In this document: positions 54,738 through 63,850 of the stretch, piece after piece
Numbering within the stretch: the first letter of the stretch is position 1
How the letters are laid out: the number at the start of each line of letters is the position of its first letter
NCBI RefSeq assembly: GCF_007474605.1
Contig: NZ_VHKL01000002.1
Coordinates: 434,001 to 498,000 of the forward strand
Direction: 5' to 3'
Source of the DNA: Rhodoligotrophos appendicifer
GTDB lineage: Bacteria; Pseudomonadota; Alphaproteobacteria; Rhizobiales; Im1
Length of the DNA stretch: 64,000 nucleotides
Notes under the pieces: model-generated
Seen by the model: the letters and a program-made list of their open reading frames with translations, nothing else
What the model was told of the DNA's origin: nothing
The model's database searches: none
Position numbers and translations under genes: made by a program

Positions 54738-55648
54738 TGTTGGGTCGCCTGGGAATATTTACGCTCGAATTCCCAGATAGCTTGGAAGCCCACGAGCTCG
54801 TGCATCTCGGTCATTGAAATTGTCTCCAGAGGCATGCCGATTGTTGAACCGTTCCGGAGCAGGTAGTCGTAGCCCTTCGCGAGATATGAGGCGGTGAGCC
54901 GGATTCCGAGGGTGGGGTAGATGGATGCCGAATAGCCCCACGACTTTAGTGCATCGGCATCGATCTCGGGTGAAAGGCCGGATGGGACCATGTTGGCCAG
55001 CAGCCATGCGTCTATTTCGCCGCCAATCCGTTTGAACTCATCCATCGTCTCGGGCGCTTCGACGAAAATGATGTCGGCTCCGGCGGCGGCGAATGCCTTG
55101 GCTCGCGCGATCGCCTCATCCAGCCCCAGGGTCTCGCGGGCGTCCGTTCTCGCAATAATCAGCGTATCGTCGTCGCGCCGGGCGTTCGCAGCGACATCGA
55201 TCTTTTGGAGCATGTCCTTTAGCGGGATGACGCGGCGCCCGCGCGTGTGTCCGCATTTCTTGGGCATGTCTTGATCTTCCAGCTGAATGGCCTGGACCCC
55301 CGCAGCTTCGTATTCGCGCACCGTGTGGTGGACGTTAATCAGCCCACCATAACCGGTATCGGCGTCAGCAATCAGCGGCGTACTGGTTCCCCCGGCGATA
55401 CGACGGGCGCGCTCCAGCATATCGGTAAAACTGGCGAGTCCAACGTCCGGAAGGCCGAGATGCGAGCTCGAGACGCCGTAACCCGTCATGTAGAGAGCGG
55501 TGAAACCCATCTTGTCTGCCACGAGCGCTGAAATCATCTCAAATACGCCGGGCGCCAGCACAAAACGTCCTGCTTCAAAGTCCCGTCTCAGATGCCTGGT
55601 CGTCGTCGTTCCCCGGTTCACTTTGCTGCCTTGGTGTCCCGCATCCAT
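54734..55648 (-). CDS. Isocitrate lyase/PEP mutase family protein
   Basis: A 304-residue TIM-barrel C-C (or P-C) bond lyase. The metal segment is ADADTGYG at residues 94-101, EDQDMPKKCGH has the catalytic Cys132 of the mobile loop, and RTDARETLGLDEAIARAKAFAAAGADIIFVEAP follows. The KKCGH form points to 2-methylisocitrate lyase, dimethylmalate lyase or related enzymes rather than PEP mutase, where the loop differs. With MaoC it may hydrate and cleave a branched intermediate. ATG 55648 has AGGTGG close upstream; the open frame continues to 55873 through the operator and is rejected. Confidence 0.9.
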   Translation of the reverse strand: MDAGHQGSKVNRGTTTTRHLRRDFEAGRFVLAPGVFEMISALVADKMGFTALYMTGYGVSSSHLGLPDVGLASFTDMLERARRIAGGTSTPLIADADTGYGGLINVHHTVREYEAAGVQAIQLEDQDMPKKCGHTRGRRVIPLKDMLQKIDVAANARRDDDTLIIARTDARETLGLDEAIARAKAFAAAGADIIFVEAPETMDEFKRIGGEIDAWLLANMVPSGLSPEIDADALKSWGYSASIYPTLGIRLTASYLAKGYDYLLRNGSTIGMPLETISMTEMHELVGFQAIWEFERKYSQATQQ

Positions 55649-55669
55649 AATGCCACCTGTGCTATTGAC

Positions 55670-55694
55670 TACAATATTATAGGATAATATCGTA
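55670..55694. promoter_or_regulatory. AT-rich operator, site 3 of the GntR-linked cluster
   Basis: TACAATATTAT, then AGG, then ATAATATCGTA: an 11-bp arm dyad with one mismatch. Its left half shares ACAATATTATAG with site 2. It lies 22 bases from the lyase start (minus strand) and 51 bases before the truncated LivK-type gene (plus strand), so it can control both. Confidence 0.72.
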
Positions 55695-55745
55695 CTAGCA
55701 GAAGACGAGCAAGAGATCGCTTGCGGAACACAGGGAGGTGGTGGA

Positions 55746-56549
55746 ATGAACATCAACGCGATTAAAATCGCGTGCCGCATGATCACGTGCGGCGCGGTGC
55801 GCTGGCTTGTCACGTTAGGGCTTGCGCTCTCCCTAGCCGCGACGGCGCAGGCCGAGGAGCAGGGCGTTACCAAGGACGAGATCGTGCTCGGTGGCGTTTT
55901 CGCGCTCAGCGGTCCCGTGAGTTTGGTGACAAACCCGTATGGTCAGGCCATTGACGCTTATTTTAAACGGGTGAACGACGAAGGCGGTATCAACGGGCGC
56001 AAGATCAAATGGATCGTCGAGGACGATGCTTACAAACCCGCGCAATCGCTTGCCGCGGCCAAAAAGCTGATCGAGCGTGATAACGTGTTTTTCATCTTCG
56101 GGCAGATGGGCGCATCCATGATCGGTGCTGTTTCACCCTATGTCGACCGCGCCGGCGTGCCAGCGTTCGGTGCAACCGCCGCGCCGGATCCTCAGCGGGA
56201 ACATGTCTTCAGCTTCATGGCCCCTTATCCCGACTTGATGTATATCGCCACCAAGTACCTGCTTCAGGAGGTCGGCGCCAAACGCATCGCCTTCCTGTAT
56301 CAGAACGACGATTTCGGTGAACTCGGCCGCGTCGGCGTCATGAGAGCGATGAATGAAGCGGGCGTCGAGCTAGCGGCCGATATAGGCTATGAGCGAGGCA
56401 CCTCCGATTTTAGCACCTATGCGCTGAAGATTCGGGATTCTCAGGCTGACACGGTGATTTCGATGGGCGTTCCCTGGCTTAGTGTTGCCGCAAACGGCAC
56501 CTTCTCTCGACCGGCCTCGCCTAAGATCCGAGCGCCCGCAATGAGCTGA
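55746..56549 (+). pseudogene. Truncated LivK-type binding protein
   Basis: The frame gives 267 residues with a good signal peptide and a first lobe closely similar to the intact paralogue at 47891-49081 (QGVTKDEIVLGGVFALSGPVSLVTNPYGQ and so on). Similarity stops after RDSQADTVISMGV, about codon 243; the remaining 24 residues are unrelated. About 125-150 C-terminal residues of the second lobe are lost, so the product should not fold as a clam-shell receptor. The break at about 56470 marks the edge of the degenerate region that runs to tRNA-Thr. Confidence 0.8.
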
Positions 56550-57842
56550 CCGATGTGGTAGGAGGTAGCTTCAGCATCTGAGCGAACTGACCTTTTAATG
56601 ATCTCCGCCGAGCACTGGATCGAGGTCTTGGCGGAACTTGAGAACTTTAGGCTTTGGAAACGACGTCAGGCTGCCGAGCACTCGCCGTCCTCAGAATGAC
56701 GCCAGGCTCAGCCGAGCGGCGGACGTCGTCGGCATCGCCGAGAAGGCTCCACACCCCGCTTGTTCCGTCGAATTTCAGGGCCGTTTCGATCTCATCGACA
56801 TCGCGACCCCTTCCAAACAGCGTCACGCCGGCCTTATCGCGCGAGAGCACCAGGATCGTGTCGGCCGCGCCTGTGAATCCAGTGGAGCCCGAGATGCTGT
56901 CGAGGGAATCGTCGGCCATCGTCTTGCGCGTAGCTTGTAGTTCTTAGCTCATATCGCCTTGGTCGAAGCCGCACGGCTGACCCGGAGCCATGCCATCATT
57001 CGACGTGACGAAAGAGCGAAATTGCTCATCCAGCGGCTGTTCGATCACGTTTTCGGGCTCGCATCCATCGCTTCCACTGACGCTGCACTTCCGCCCACCC
57101 GACGGATTCCCATGCGTTGCTCCACGGAAATGGAGGTAGCGATCAGTGGGTCGGATCACAAAGGATCTCATGCTGCATATAAGTTGCTAGAGCGGCTGTT
57201 ATGCCTTCTGGATCATTGATCTTTGTGGTGGGGAAATGAACTCAGATAAGCAGATCAGTGTCTGCGATTGGACTGGCACAGCCGATTGCAAGCTTGCCCA
57301 CCTCGCACGTGATCTTCGCCTGCCGGTCGTGATTGGTGGTCAGAACGATGGCCAGATCCGGAAAGGACTGTGCCAGGCCATCTGGCGGACTGATTTTGGC
57401 TTCATACACGGGTCCGTGGGACCACGAGGACCGGACGTTCGTGCTTTGTCGCTCCACAAACCATAAGGCTTAACGAGAGAATCGAACGCGCGACTCTCGC
57501 AGACATGCTGCCGTTCCGAGAGAGTTGAGGAAAGGGAAGCGATCGGAGTGCACGGGATTACCGGCATCATCATTGCCAGCGAGGCGACCTTAATTGAACA
57601 CTCGATCATATCGGTTGTGCCAAACGAACACTTTTTGCCAAGGCTATTAGAGGCGCCCTAGGTGGTCACAAGCTCATTTTCAGCGAAGTGCGTGAAAATC
57701 GCTCAATGTCGAGAACAAAAGGAGTTTTTACCTTCCCAGATTTTCCCCGTTTCTGATGGATTTTTCTGGTTTCGTTCCGTCGTGGAAAGTCGCGACTGTC
57801 TCGCAATTCTCCGTCGAACGTCAGGAAAAACAATTGCTTAGC
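56550..57842. other. Degenerate, gene-poor region beside tRNA-Thr
   Basis: Nearly 1.3 kb without an intact gene, in a window that is otherwise densely coded. It contains a fragment of a RepA-like helicase (56647-56919) and several short frames with no ribosome site or recognisable motif. It extends from the truncation point of the LivK-type gene to the 3' end of tRNA-Thr, a usual attachment site. No integrase, transposase or repeat of the tRNA end was found. Confidence 0.6.
56647..56919 (-). pseudogene. RepA-like AAA ATPase/helicase fragment
   Basis: About 70 residues resemble the end of the AAA_25 (RepA-like) domain common in phage and integrative elements: DDSLDSISGSTGFTGAADTILVLSRDKAGVTLFGRGRDVDEIETALKFD, then GVWSLLGDADDVRRS. 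The frame has TRKT just before the Met and a stop five codons further upstream; the Walker motifs are missing. The C-terminal tail is unrelated. It is a remnant of a replication protein of a former mobile element, not a working gene. Confidence 0.7.
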
Positions 57843-57917
<75 letters not shown>

Positions 57918-58043
57918 GCATCGCAAGGTCGCCGGGCTTGCCGGCCAGGCTGCAGCAGCCTACCTTTCGCGAACGGGGCGGAACCTGCCACAGCGGGCGG
58001 TCTCGTGCAAGCGGGCAGTTTGATCGCATGTGCGAAGGAGCGG

Positions 58044-58244
58044 ATGGAACGGAACCCAAAAGGGCAGACAGGTGCGCAGCGCAAGGCCGAGCGACTGGCG
58101 GGAGCCCTGCGCGCCAATCTCAGACGGCGCAAGGAGCAAGCCCGCGGCCGGCGGCCCGAGGCCGGGGAGGGGGCTGCGGCCGAGGATCCTGCCGAGGACC
58201 CGGTGGAGGGTCCTTCCGGGGCCGGTGGCGGGGACAGGGAGTGA
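58044..58244 (+). CDS. Small basic protein upstream of murA
   Basis: A 66-residue protein: residues 1-40 are strongly basic (KAERLAGALRANLRRRKEQARGRR) and the rest is Glu/Ala/Pro-rich and acidic. Similar short proteins with an LxxALRANLxxRK motif are found before murA in other Hyphomicrobiales. AAGGAG precedes the ATG by five to six bases. The function is unknown; nucleic-acid binding by the basic half is a guess. It is 114 bases ahead of murA and probably shares its transcript. Confidence 0.75.
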   Translation: MERNPKGQTGAQRKAERLAGALRANLRRRKEQARGRRPEAGEGAAAEDPAEDPVEGPSGAGGGDRE

Positions 58245-58358
58245 AGGCCAGACTTGCCCTTGAGGCTGTAATCATGCTTGTTAAGGATTCCGGTCGATCA
58301 TAGGTCGACCGGTCGCGCCGGCATGAGCCACGGGGGCCGCCGGGCCGAGGGGAAGATC

Positions 58359-59648
<1,290 letters not shown>

Positions 59649-59652
59649 GCCG

Positions 59653-60069
59653 GTGACCACCGGACGGCCGATCGCCTGCGTGCTCGGCGTGGTTATTCGC
59701 GATGGCGAGATCCTGCTCATCCGGCGCGCCAATGCGCCCGATCGGGGCAAATGGGGCTTTCCCGGGGGCAAGATCGAGCGCGGGGAGACGGTGCTGGCGG
59801 CCGCCGCCCGCGAAGTCGCGGAGGAAACGGGGATCGCGACCGAAGCCGTCGCCGTGCTCACCGCCGTCGATGTCTTCGAAAAGGACCAGGCCGGCCGTCT
59901 CCAGCGTCACTTCGTGCTGATCGCCGTGCGCTGCCGCTGGATCGCTGGCGAACCAATCGCTGCGGATGACGCCCTCGAGGCCGGCTGGTGGCCCATCGAC
60001 CGCTTTGCCGAGCTCGATCTCAGCGTCGATGTGGAGGCGGTCGCCAGGGGGGCGATCCTGGCGGGATAG
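59653..60069 (+). CDS. Nudix hydrolase (MutT-like)
   Basis: A 138-residue cytoplasmic pyrophosphatase. The Nudix box spans residues 38-60 (GGKIERGETVLAAAAREVAEETG), with the full G-x5-E-x7-REUXEEXGU pattern. CVLGVVIRDGEILLIRR is the first strand pair, and the C-terminal HFVLIAVRCRW and EAGWWPIDRFAEL fit ADP-ribose pyrophosphatase or MutT-type members. GTG 59653 lies four bases after the murA stop; the longer frame overlapping murA is rejected. Substrate could be an oxidised nucleotide or ADP-sugar. Confidence 0.92.
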   Translation: MTTGRPIACVLGVVIRDGEILLIRRANAPDRGKWGFPGGKIERGETVLAAAAREVAEETGIATEAVAVLTAVDVFEKDQAGRLQRHFVLIAVRCRWIAGEPIAADDALEAGWWPIDRFAELDLSVDVEAVARGAILAG

Positions 60070-60112
60070 GACCCGCCTGCGGGCAAAGAACCAGGGGCCG
60101 CGCCGAGACGGA

Positions 60113-60478
60113 TCAGAATGGCGGCTCGGCGATGTGCCAGAGCACGCCGGAGGGGTCGAAGAGGAAGCCGACCTTCAAGCCCCAGCTTTGCACCTTCGGT
60201 GCCCGCGGCGGCTTCACGCCGAAGCGGTCTGCGATGTCGGTTGCATCGATCCGCCGCCACCAGGCATCAGCGTCGCGCACCAAGAGCTGGATCATGCAGT
60301 TTTCGGCGAATTCCTGGACATAGACATTCTGCAGGATGAAACTGAAGCTCTCAAGCTTCAGGATCGCGACCTCCTCGTCCTCATGCATCACGGCAAAGCC
60401 CAGCGCCATGTAGAACCGCTTGGAGAGGGCGAAGTCGCGCGCCGGCACGAAGGGGCGCAGGCCGAGAATGCTGTCCAT
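60113..60478 (-). CDS. VOC-superfamily (glyoxalase/bleomycin-resistance-like) protein
   Basis: A 121-residue single VOC module of two beta-alpha-beta-beta-beta units. LRPFVPARDFALSKRFYMALGFAVMHEDEEVAILKLESFSFILQ is the first half, and VRDADAWWRRIDATDIADRFG followed by GLKVGFLFDPSGVLWHIAEP is the second. The usual metal ligands are partly absent (no clear first His), so it may be a binding rather than a catalytic protein. It is eight bases before the lytic transglycosylase gene's end and on its strand, suggesting a transcript with it. Confidence 0.88.
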   Translation of the reverse strand: MDSILGLRPFVPARDFALSKRFYMALGFAVMHEDEEVAILKLESFSFILQNVYVQEFAENCMIQLLVRDADAWWRRIDATDIADRFGVKPPRAPKVQSWGLKVGFLFDPSGVLWHIAEPPF

Positions 60479-60486
60479 CGCCGCGC

Positions 60487-61674
60487 TCAGCGCAGACGGG
60501 CGAGCAACTCTGCGGTCGGATAGCCGTCCGCCGGCAGGCCGAGCTTGGCCTGGACCTTCTGGACCGCACCGCGGGTGCCGGCGCCGATGATGCCGTCGAT
60601 CTTGCCGACGTCATAGCCCATGGCGGCCAGCTTCTGCTGCAGCTGCTTGCCCTGGGCCAGGCTCAATGACGGGGGGGCATCGCCCCGGGTGAGGGTTGGC
60701 GCTCCTGCCAGGCGGGTGGCGAAATAGGCGGCCGTCAGGGAATAGACGAGCGATTCGTTCCATTCCAGATAGACGCGGAAATTCGGATAGCCCAAGAAAG
60801 CCGGGCCATTCTTGCCCATGGGCAGGATCAGGGAGGCCGCCATGCCGTCGGCGGGCAGCGAACCCTTGGTGGCCTTCACGCCCCATTTGACCCACTGGGC
60901 GCGGGGATGCGTGGTCGCCAGATCGGCCTGCTCCCAGGGCATGTCCGCAGGAACGCGCACCTCCTGGAGCCAGGGCTGGTTGGCCTGCCAGCCGAGGGCG
61001 TCGAGATAATTCGCCGTGGAGGCGAGCACGTCGGGGACGCTGCTGATCAGGTTGATATGGCCGTCGCCGTCGAAGTCGACGCCGTATTTCAGGTAGTTCG
61101 AGGCCAGAAACTGGGTCTGGCCCAGCTCGCCGGCCCAGGGGCCGCGCATTTGGGCGGGGCTCAGGTCGCCGCGCTGGACGAGCTGGAGCGCATCCATCAA
61201 CTCGACGCGGAACTTATCGGGGCGGCGACAGTCATAGGCCAAAGTCGCCAGGGAACGGAGGGTCTGCTTGTCGCCGAGATTGGCGCCGAAATCCGTCTCC
61301 AAGCCCCAGAAGGCCACGATGACCGGGGCGGGAACGCCATATTTCTGCTGGATCCGGTCGAAGGTCGCCTTGTATTTCTTGATGAGCTGGGCGCCCTTGT
61401 CGAGCCGGTACTTTGCGACCATGCGGTCGGAGAACTGGAGGAAGCTCTGGGCGAAGACCGCCTGGCCGCGGTCGGCCTTGATGACGCTCTGGTCCAAGGT
61501 CACGCCATCGAGGGCGGACGCTATCGTGGCGGGGGAGATGCCCTGAGCAACGGCCTCCTGCTTGAAGGAGGAAAGCCAGCGATCGAAGCTGCCGGTGTTG
61601 TTGCAGGCTGCAAAGGCCGGGGCGGCGCTCAGTCCTGTCATCAGCAAAGCCGCCGCTATCGCTCGTACCCTCAT
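60487..61674 (-). CDS. Lytic murein transglycosylase B (MltB-like) with peptidoglycan-binding domain
   Basis: A 395-residue exported protein. The signal peptide ends near AFAA. The SLT_2 catalytic domain (about residues 30-320) carries the acid Glu126 in FWGLETDFGANLGD, and PWAGELGQTQFLASNYLKYGVDFDGDGHINLISSVPDVLAS is typical of MltB. The C-terminal PG_binding_1 domain (about 335-395) includes LQQKLAAMGYDVGKIDGIIGAGTRGAVQKVQ. It cleaves glycan strands with 1,6-anhydro ring formation in the periplasm. ATG 61674 has GGAG five bases upstream. No lipobox, so it is soluble. Confidence 0.95.
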   Translation of the reverse strand: MRVRAIAAALLMTGLSAAPAFAACNNTGSFDRWLSSFKQEAVAQGISPATIASALDGVTLDQSVIKADRGQAVFAQSFLQFSDRMVAKYRLDKGAQLIKKYKATFDRIQQKYGVPAPVIVAFWGLETDFGANLGDKQTLRSLATLAYDCRRPDKFRVELMDALQLVQRGDLSPAQMRGPWAGELGQTQFLASNYLKYGVDFDGDGHINLISSVPDVLASTANYLDALGWQANQPWLQEVRVPADMPWEQADLATTHPRAQWVKWGVKATKGSLPADGMAASLILPMGKNGPAFLGYPNFRVYLEWNESLVYSLTAAYFATRLAGAPTLTRGDAPPSLSLAQGKQLQQKLAAMGYDVGKIDGIIGAGTRGAVQKVQAKLGLPADGYPTAELLARLR

Positions 61675-61765
61675 ATCTACTCCGCCAGTTTGCACAGATG
61701 TGCTTCACTGACCTTTCACGAGGGAGCCGTCAAGGGCTGAGACGCGGCCGCACCGCAATTCTGCG

Positions 61766-61939
61766 CTACCGAGACCCGCCGGCCTCGTCCAATTTAGACA
61801 TCAGCATGGACAGTTCAGGCGAAAGATCGCTCTCGCAAACCTGGCGATATTCGTTTTGAAGTCGCGTTCCCAGCCTTCGCAAGGCCAGTCTGCTCAACAT
61901 AGGTTCGTCATTGCTAAAGTCATCGTGGTGGCGATTCAT
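61766..61939 (-). CDS. NepR-like anti-sigma factor
   Basis: A 57-residue protein below usual gene-finder size. After a polar N-terminus it has LRRLGTRLQNEYRQVCESDLSPEL, then LMSKLDEAG, which matches the NepR pattern (I/L)G-x2-L-x3-Y-x2-V-x6-P-x4-L-x3-LD. In alphaproteobacteria NepR holds the ECF sigma factor EcfG until phosphorylated PhyR binds NepR. GGAAGG lies five bases before the ATG. PhyR and EcfG are not in the window, so this is either a distant paralogue or tuned to another partner; SPEL replaces the usual PVPDRF-type segment. Confidence 0.7.
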   Translation of the reverse strand: MNRHHDDFSNDEPMLSRLALRRLGTRLQNEYRQVCESDLSPELSMLMSKLDEAGGSR

Positions 61940-62162
61940 TGCGACCTTCCACTCTTTCAGTTCAAAGACTTAAAGGATCTTGCGCTGAAGAGGTTCATTT
62001 TTAGTCAATATCGACATTACTCATAGCTAACGAAAGATAAAGGTTCTCACGCCGCCACCGTTCCCGTTTTGTCGAGGATCCGATCGATTCAGGTCCGCCA
62101 AACGATGAGGGCAGCACAACCTCACGGCCGTGCTGCCCAAAATCGATCCGCAGTTTCGATGG

Positions 62163-62492
62163 TTACTGCTGTGTACCTGATGCCGGCGGCGTTGCCGGAG
62201 GCGTCGTGGTGCCGGGTGTCGTCGCCGGAGGTGTCGACGGAGTCGCGGGCTCCGGGGTGGCCGGCGGTGTCGTCGGCTCAGGCGTGGCCGGGGCGGGCGG
62301 TGCCGCCGGCGTGGTCGTGGCCGCCGGAGGGGTCGCAGGCTCTGTCGTCGTGGTGGTGGGTGCGGTGTCGGTTGCCGTCTCGTCCCTGCCGGTGAATACG
62401 CCTGAGAACCAAGCAATCACAAGCAAGACCACAACAATTATACCGATCCACAGCGCCATATTACTATTCTTGCGCGGTTCTGTTGTCGCCAT
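62163..62492 (-). CDS. Small membrane-anchored Pro/Thr-rich protein
   Basis: A 109-residue protein with a short charged N-terminus, one transmembrane helix (residues 13-32, WIGIIVVVLLVIAWFSGVF) and a long Ala/Pro/Thr tail. The topology, with positive charges before the helix, suggests a periplasmic tail. The low-complexity tail gives no functional hint; such proteins may span the periplasm or contact the wall. AAGGAG is seven bases before the ATG. The next minus-strand gene upstream, DUF1328, starts its stop 109 bases away; the two may form a stress-related pair. Confidence 0.8.
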   Translation of the reverse strand: MATTEPRKNSNMALWIGIIVVVLLVIAWFSGVFTGRDETATDTAPTTTTTEPATPPAATTTPAAPPAPATPEPTTPPATPEPATPSTPPATTPGTTTPPATPPASGTQQ

Positions 62493-62600
62493 TTACGTTC
62501 TCCTTGACCAGCGTATTCTTTGTGAAACGACTTCTATCCGACCTTCTATATCACCAACGCCCCGTAATGTCAGTGATCAAAGATTTTATATCCGTCGCGC

Positions 62601-62774
62601 CTAGAAGAGGATCTCACCGGCCAGCAGGCCAAGGGCGAGGAAAATCAGACAGATCACCAGGAACACGACAAACAGTATCTTCGCGATGGATCCAGCCGCA
62701 GAGGCGATGCCCGAAAATCCGAGCGCTCCCGCCACGAGTGAGACAATAAAGAATATTAACGCCCATTTCAGCAT
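62601..62774 (-). CDS. DUF1328 (YtjA-like) small membrane protein
   Basis: A 57-residue membrane protein opening [28 protein letters not shown] and ending [12 protein letters not shown]; two hydrophobic helices separated by Gly/Ser, as in the DUF1328/YtjA family. It sits in the inner membrane; function unknown, often induced in general stress. GGAGG lies five to six bases upstream of the ATG. The gene is too short for common length cut-offs. Confidence 0.9.
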   Translation of the reverse strand: MLKWALIFFIVSLVAGALGFSGIASAAGSIAKILFVVFLVICLIFLALGLLAGEILF

Positions 62775-63018
62775 GACCCGCCTCCCGCACTAAGCGCTTC
62801 AACAATTCGCAACGGGCCAAAAGGTTCCCGCGCATCTTCGCGACGCTCGCGGGCCGTGGCCCAGACACCACAGAGACCCGTCAAGTTTGTAAAATGATCC
62901 AGAACATCTTGTGCGTGTGTATGGCTCGCGATACTCCTTATACGTGTGAAAAAATATCATGCCCTTTTTAAGGGTACCAAGGCCGTCCGCATGGCCTCGG
63001 GTGTCAGAGGAGTTGTTT

Positions 63019-63783
63019 ATGTACAAGCAGTTCAAATGGGCCGTCTTCACGGCAGCGACCGCCATTGTGGCACCGGAACCAGCTTTGGCCGCCGATCTCT
63101 ACAGCCCGCCTCCCGCGGTCATCGCGGTGGAGCCGGCAGTCAGTTGGACGGGGATTTATCTCGGCGGTTCCGTCGGCGGGGCCGGGTCTGCCTCAGCGAC
63201 AAACACACCTTTGCGGACCGGAAAGAACGCACGGTTCAACGGGTCGGGTTCCGAGGGTCTGATCGGCGGAGGATTTGTCGGCTTCAACTATCAACTCAGC
63301 CCGCAAGTCGTCTTCGGTCTCCAGGGGGACTACTTCGTTCCCGATCTGGAGGCGACCTTCGGCAAGGAAATCCTGCCCGAAAAACCCGGTCCCAAAGATG
63401 CCGCAGGGGGTGCCCTGACGCGCAAGCCGCTCCGGCCTCAACGCGGCAAACCCGATCGCACGGAGTCGATCCGTGACCTGTGGTCGGTCTCGGCGCGGGC
63501 CGGGTGGCTGCCGAGCGAATCAACAATGATCTATGTATTGGGCGGTTATTCCAATGCGGACCTGAAGCTCAAACTGAGTGCCGGCAAGGGCCACACGGCG
63601 ATCGACGGCTATCACGTCGGTACAGGCATCGAAACGAAGCTGACGGACAGTCTCTCAGCGCGGGTCGAGTACCGATACGTCCACCTTTCGGGCGAGAAGA
63701 AGTTTGACGGCCGGACAGCGACTTTCGAGCCGGCTATCCACATGGGGACCTTCGGTCTGGCCTGGACCTTCACCATGTTCTGA
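63019..63783 (+). CDS. Outer-membrane beta-barrel protein (Omp25/opacity-like)
   Basis: A 254-residue outer-membrane protein. The signal peptide is cleaved after ALA before ADLYSPPPAV, typical of Omp25/31-type proteins of Hyphomicrobiales. Then SWTGIYLGGSVGGAG starts an eight-strand barrel, ending with RVEYRYVHLSGEKKF and the final Phe (TFTMF) required for BAM insertion. A Lys/Pro/Arg-rich loop near residues 125-155 is more basic than usual. ATG 63019 has GAGGAG six bases upstream. Structural or adhesive role; no channel activity is implied. Confidence 0.92.
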   Translation: MYKQFKWAVFTAATAIVAPEPALAADLYSPPPAVIAVEPAVSWTGIYLGGSVGGAGSASATNTPLRTGKNARFNGSGSEGLIGGGFVGFNYQLSPQVVFGLQGDYFVPDLEATFGKEILPEKPGPKDAAGGALTRKPLRPQRGKPDRTESIRDLWSVSARAGWLPSESTMIYVLGGYSNADLKLKLSAGKGHTAIDGYHVGTGIETKLTDSLSARVEYRYVHLSGEKKFDGRTATFEPAIHMGTFGLAWTFTMF

Positions 63784-63817
63784 GAGTGCAAATCCCCTTT
63801 GAGAGGGAGTGCGATCG

Positions 63818-63843
63818 GTGGCCCGCTCGAGCGAACGGGCCAC
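63818..63843. terminator. Bidirectional terminator after the barrel protein gene
   Basis: GTGGCCCG and CGGGCCAC form a perfect 8-bp stem around a ten-base loop between two convergent genes. TTCT follows on the plus strand. Position and symmetry fit termination from both sides. Confidence 0.75.
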
Positions 63844-63850
63844 TTCTGCC

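Noticed and set aside
54734-55873. Extended N-terminus of the ICL-type lyase to 55873
   Set aside because: The extra 75 codons run through the operator and promoter region and into the divergent LivK-type gene; ATG 55648 has its own ribosome site.
56959-57609. Several short frames in the degenerate region
   Set aside because: Neither strand shows known motifs or ribosome sites; best explained as decayed sequence.
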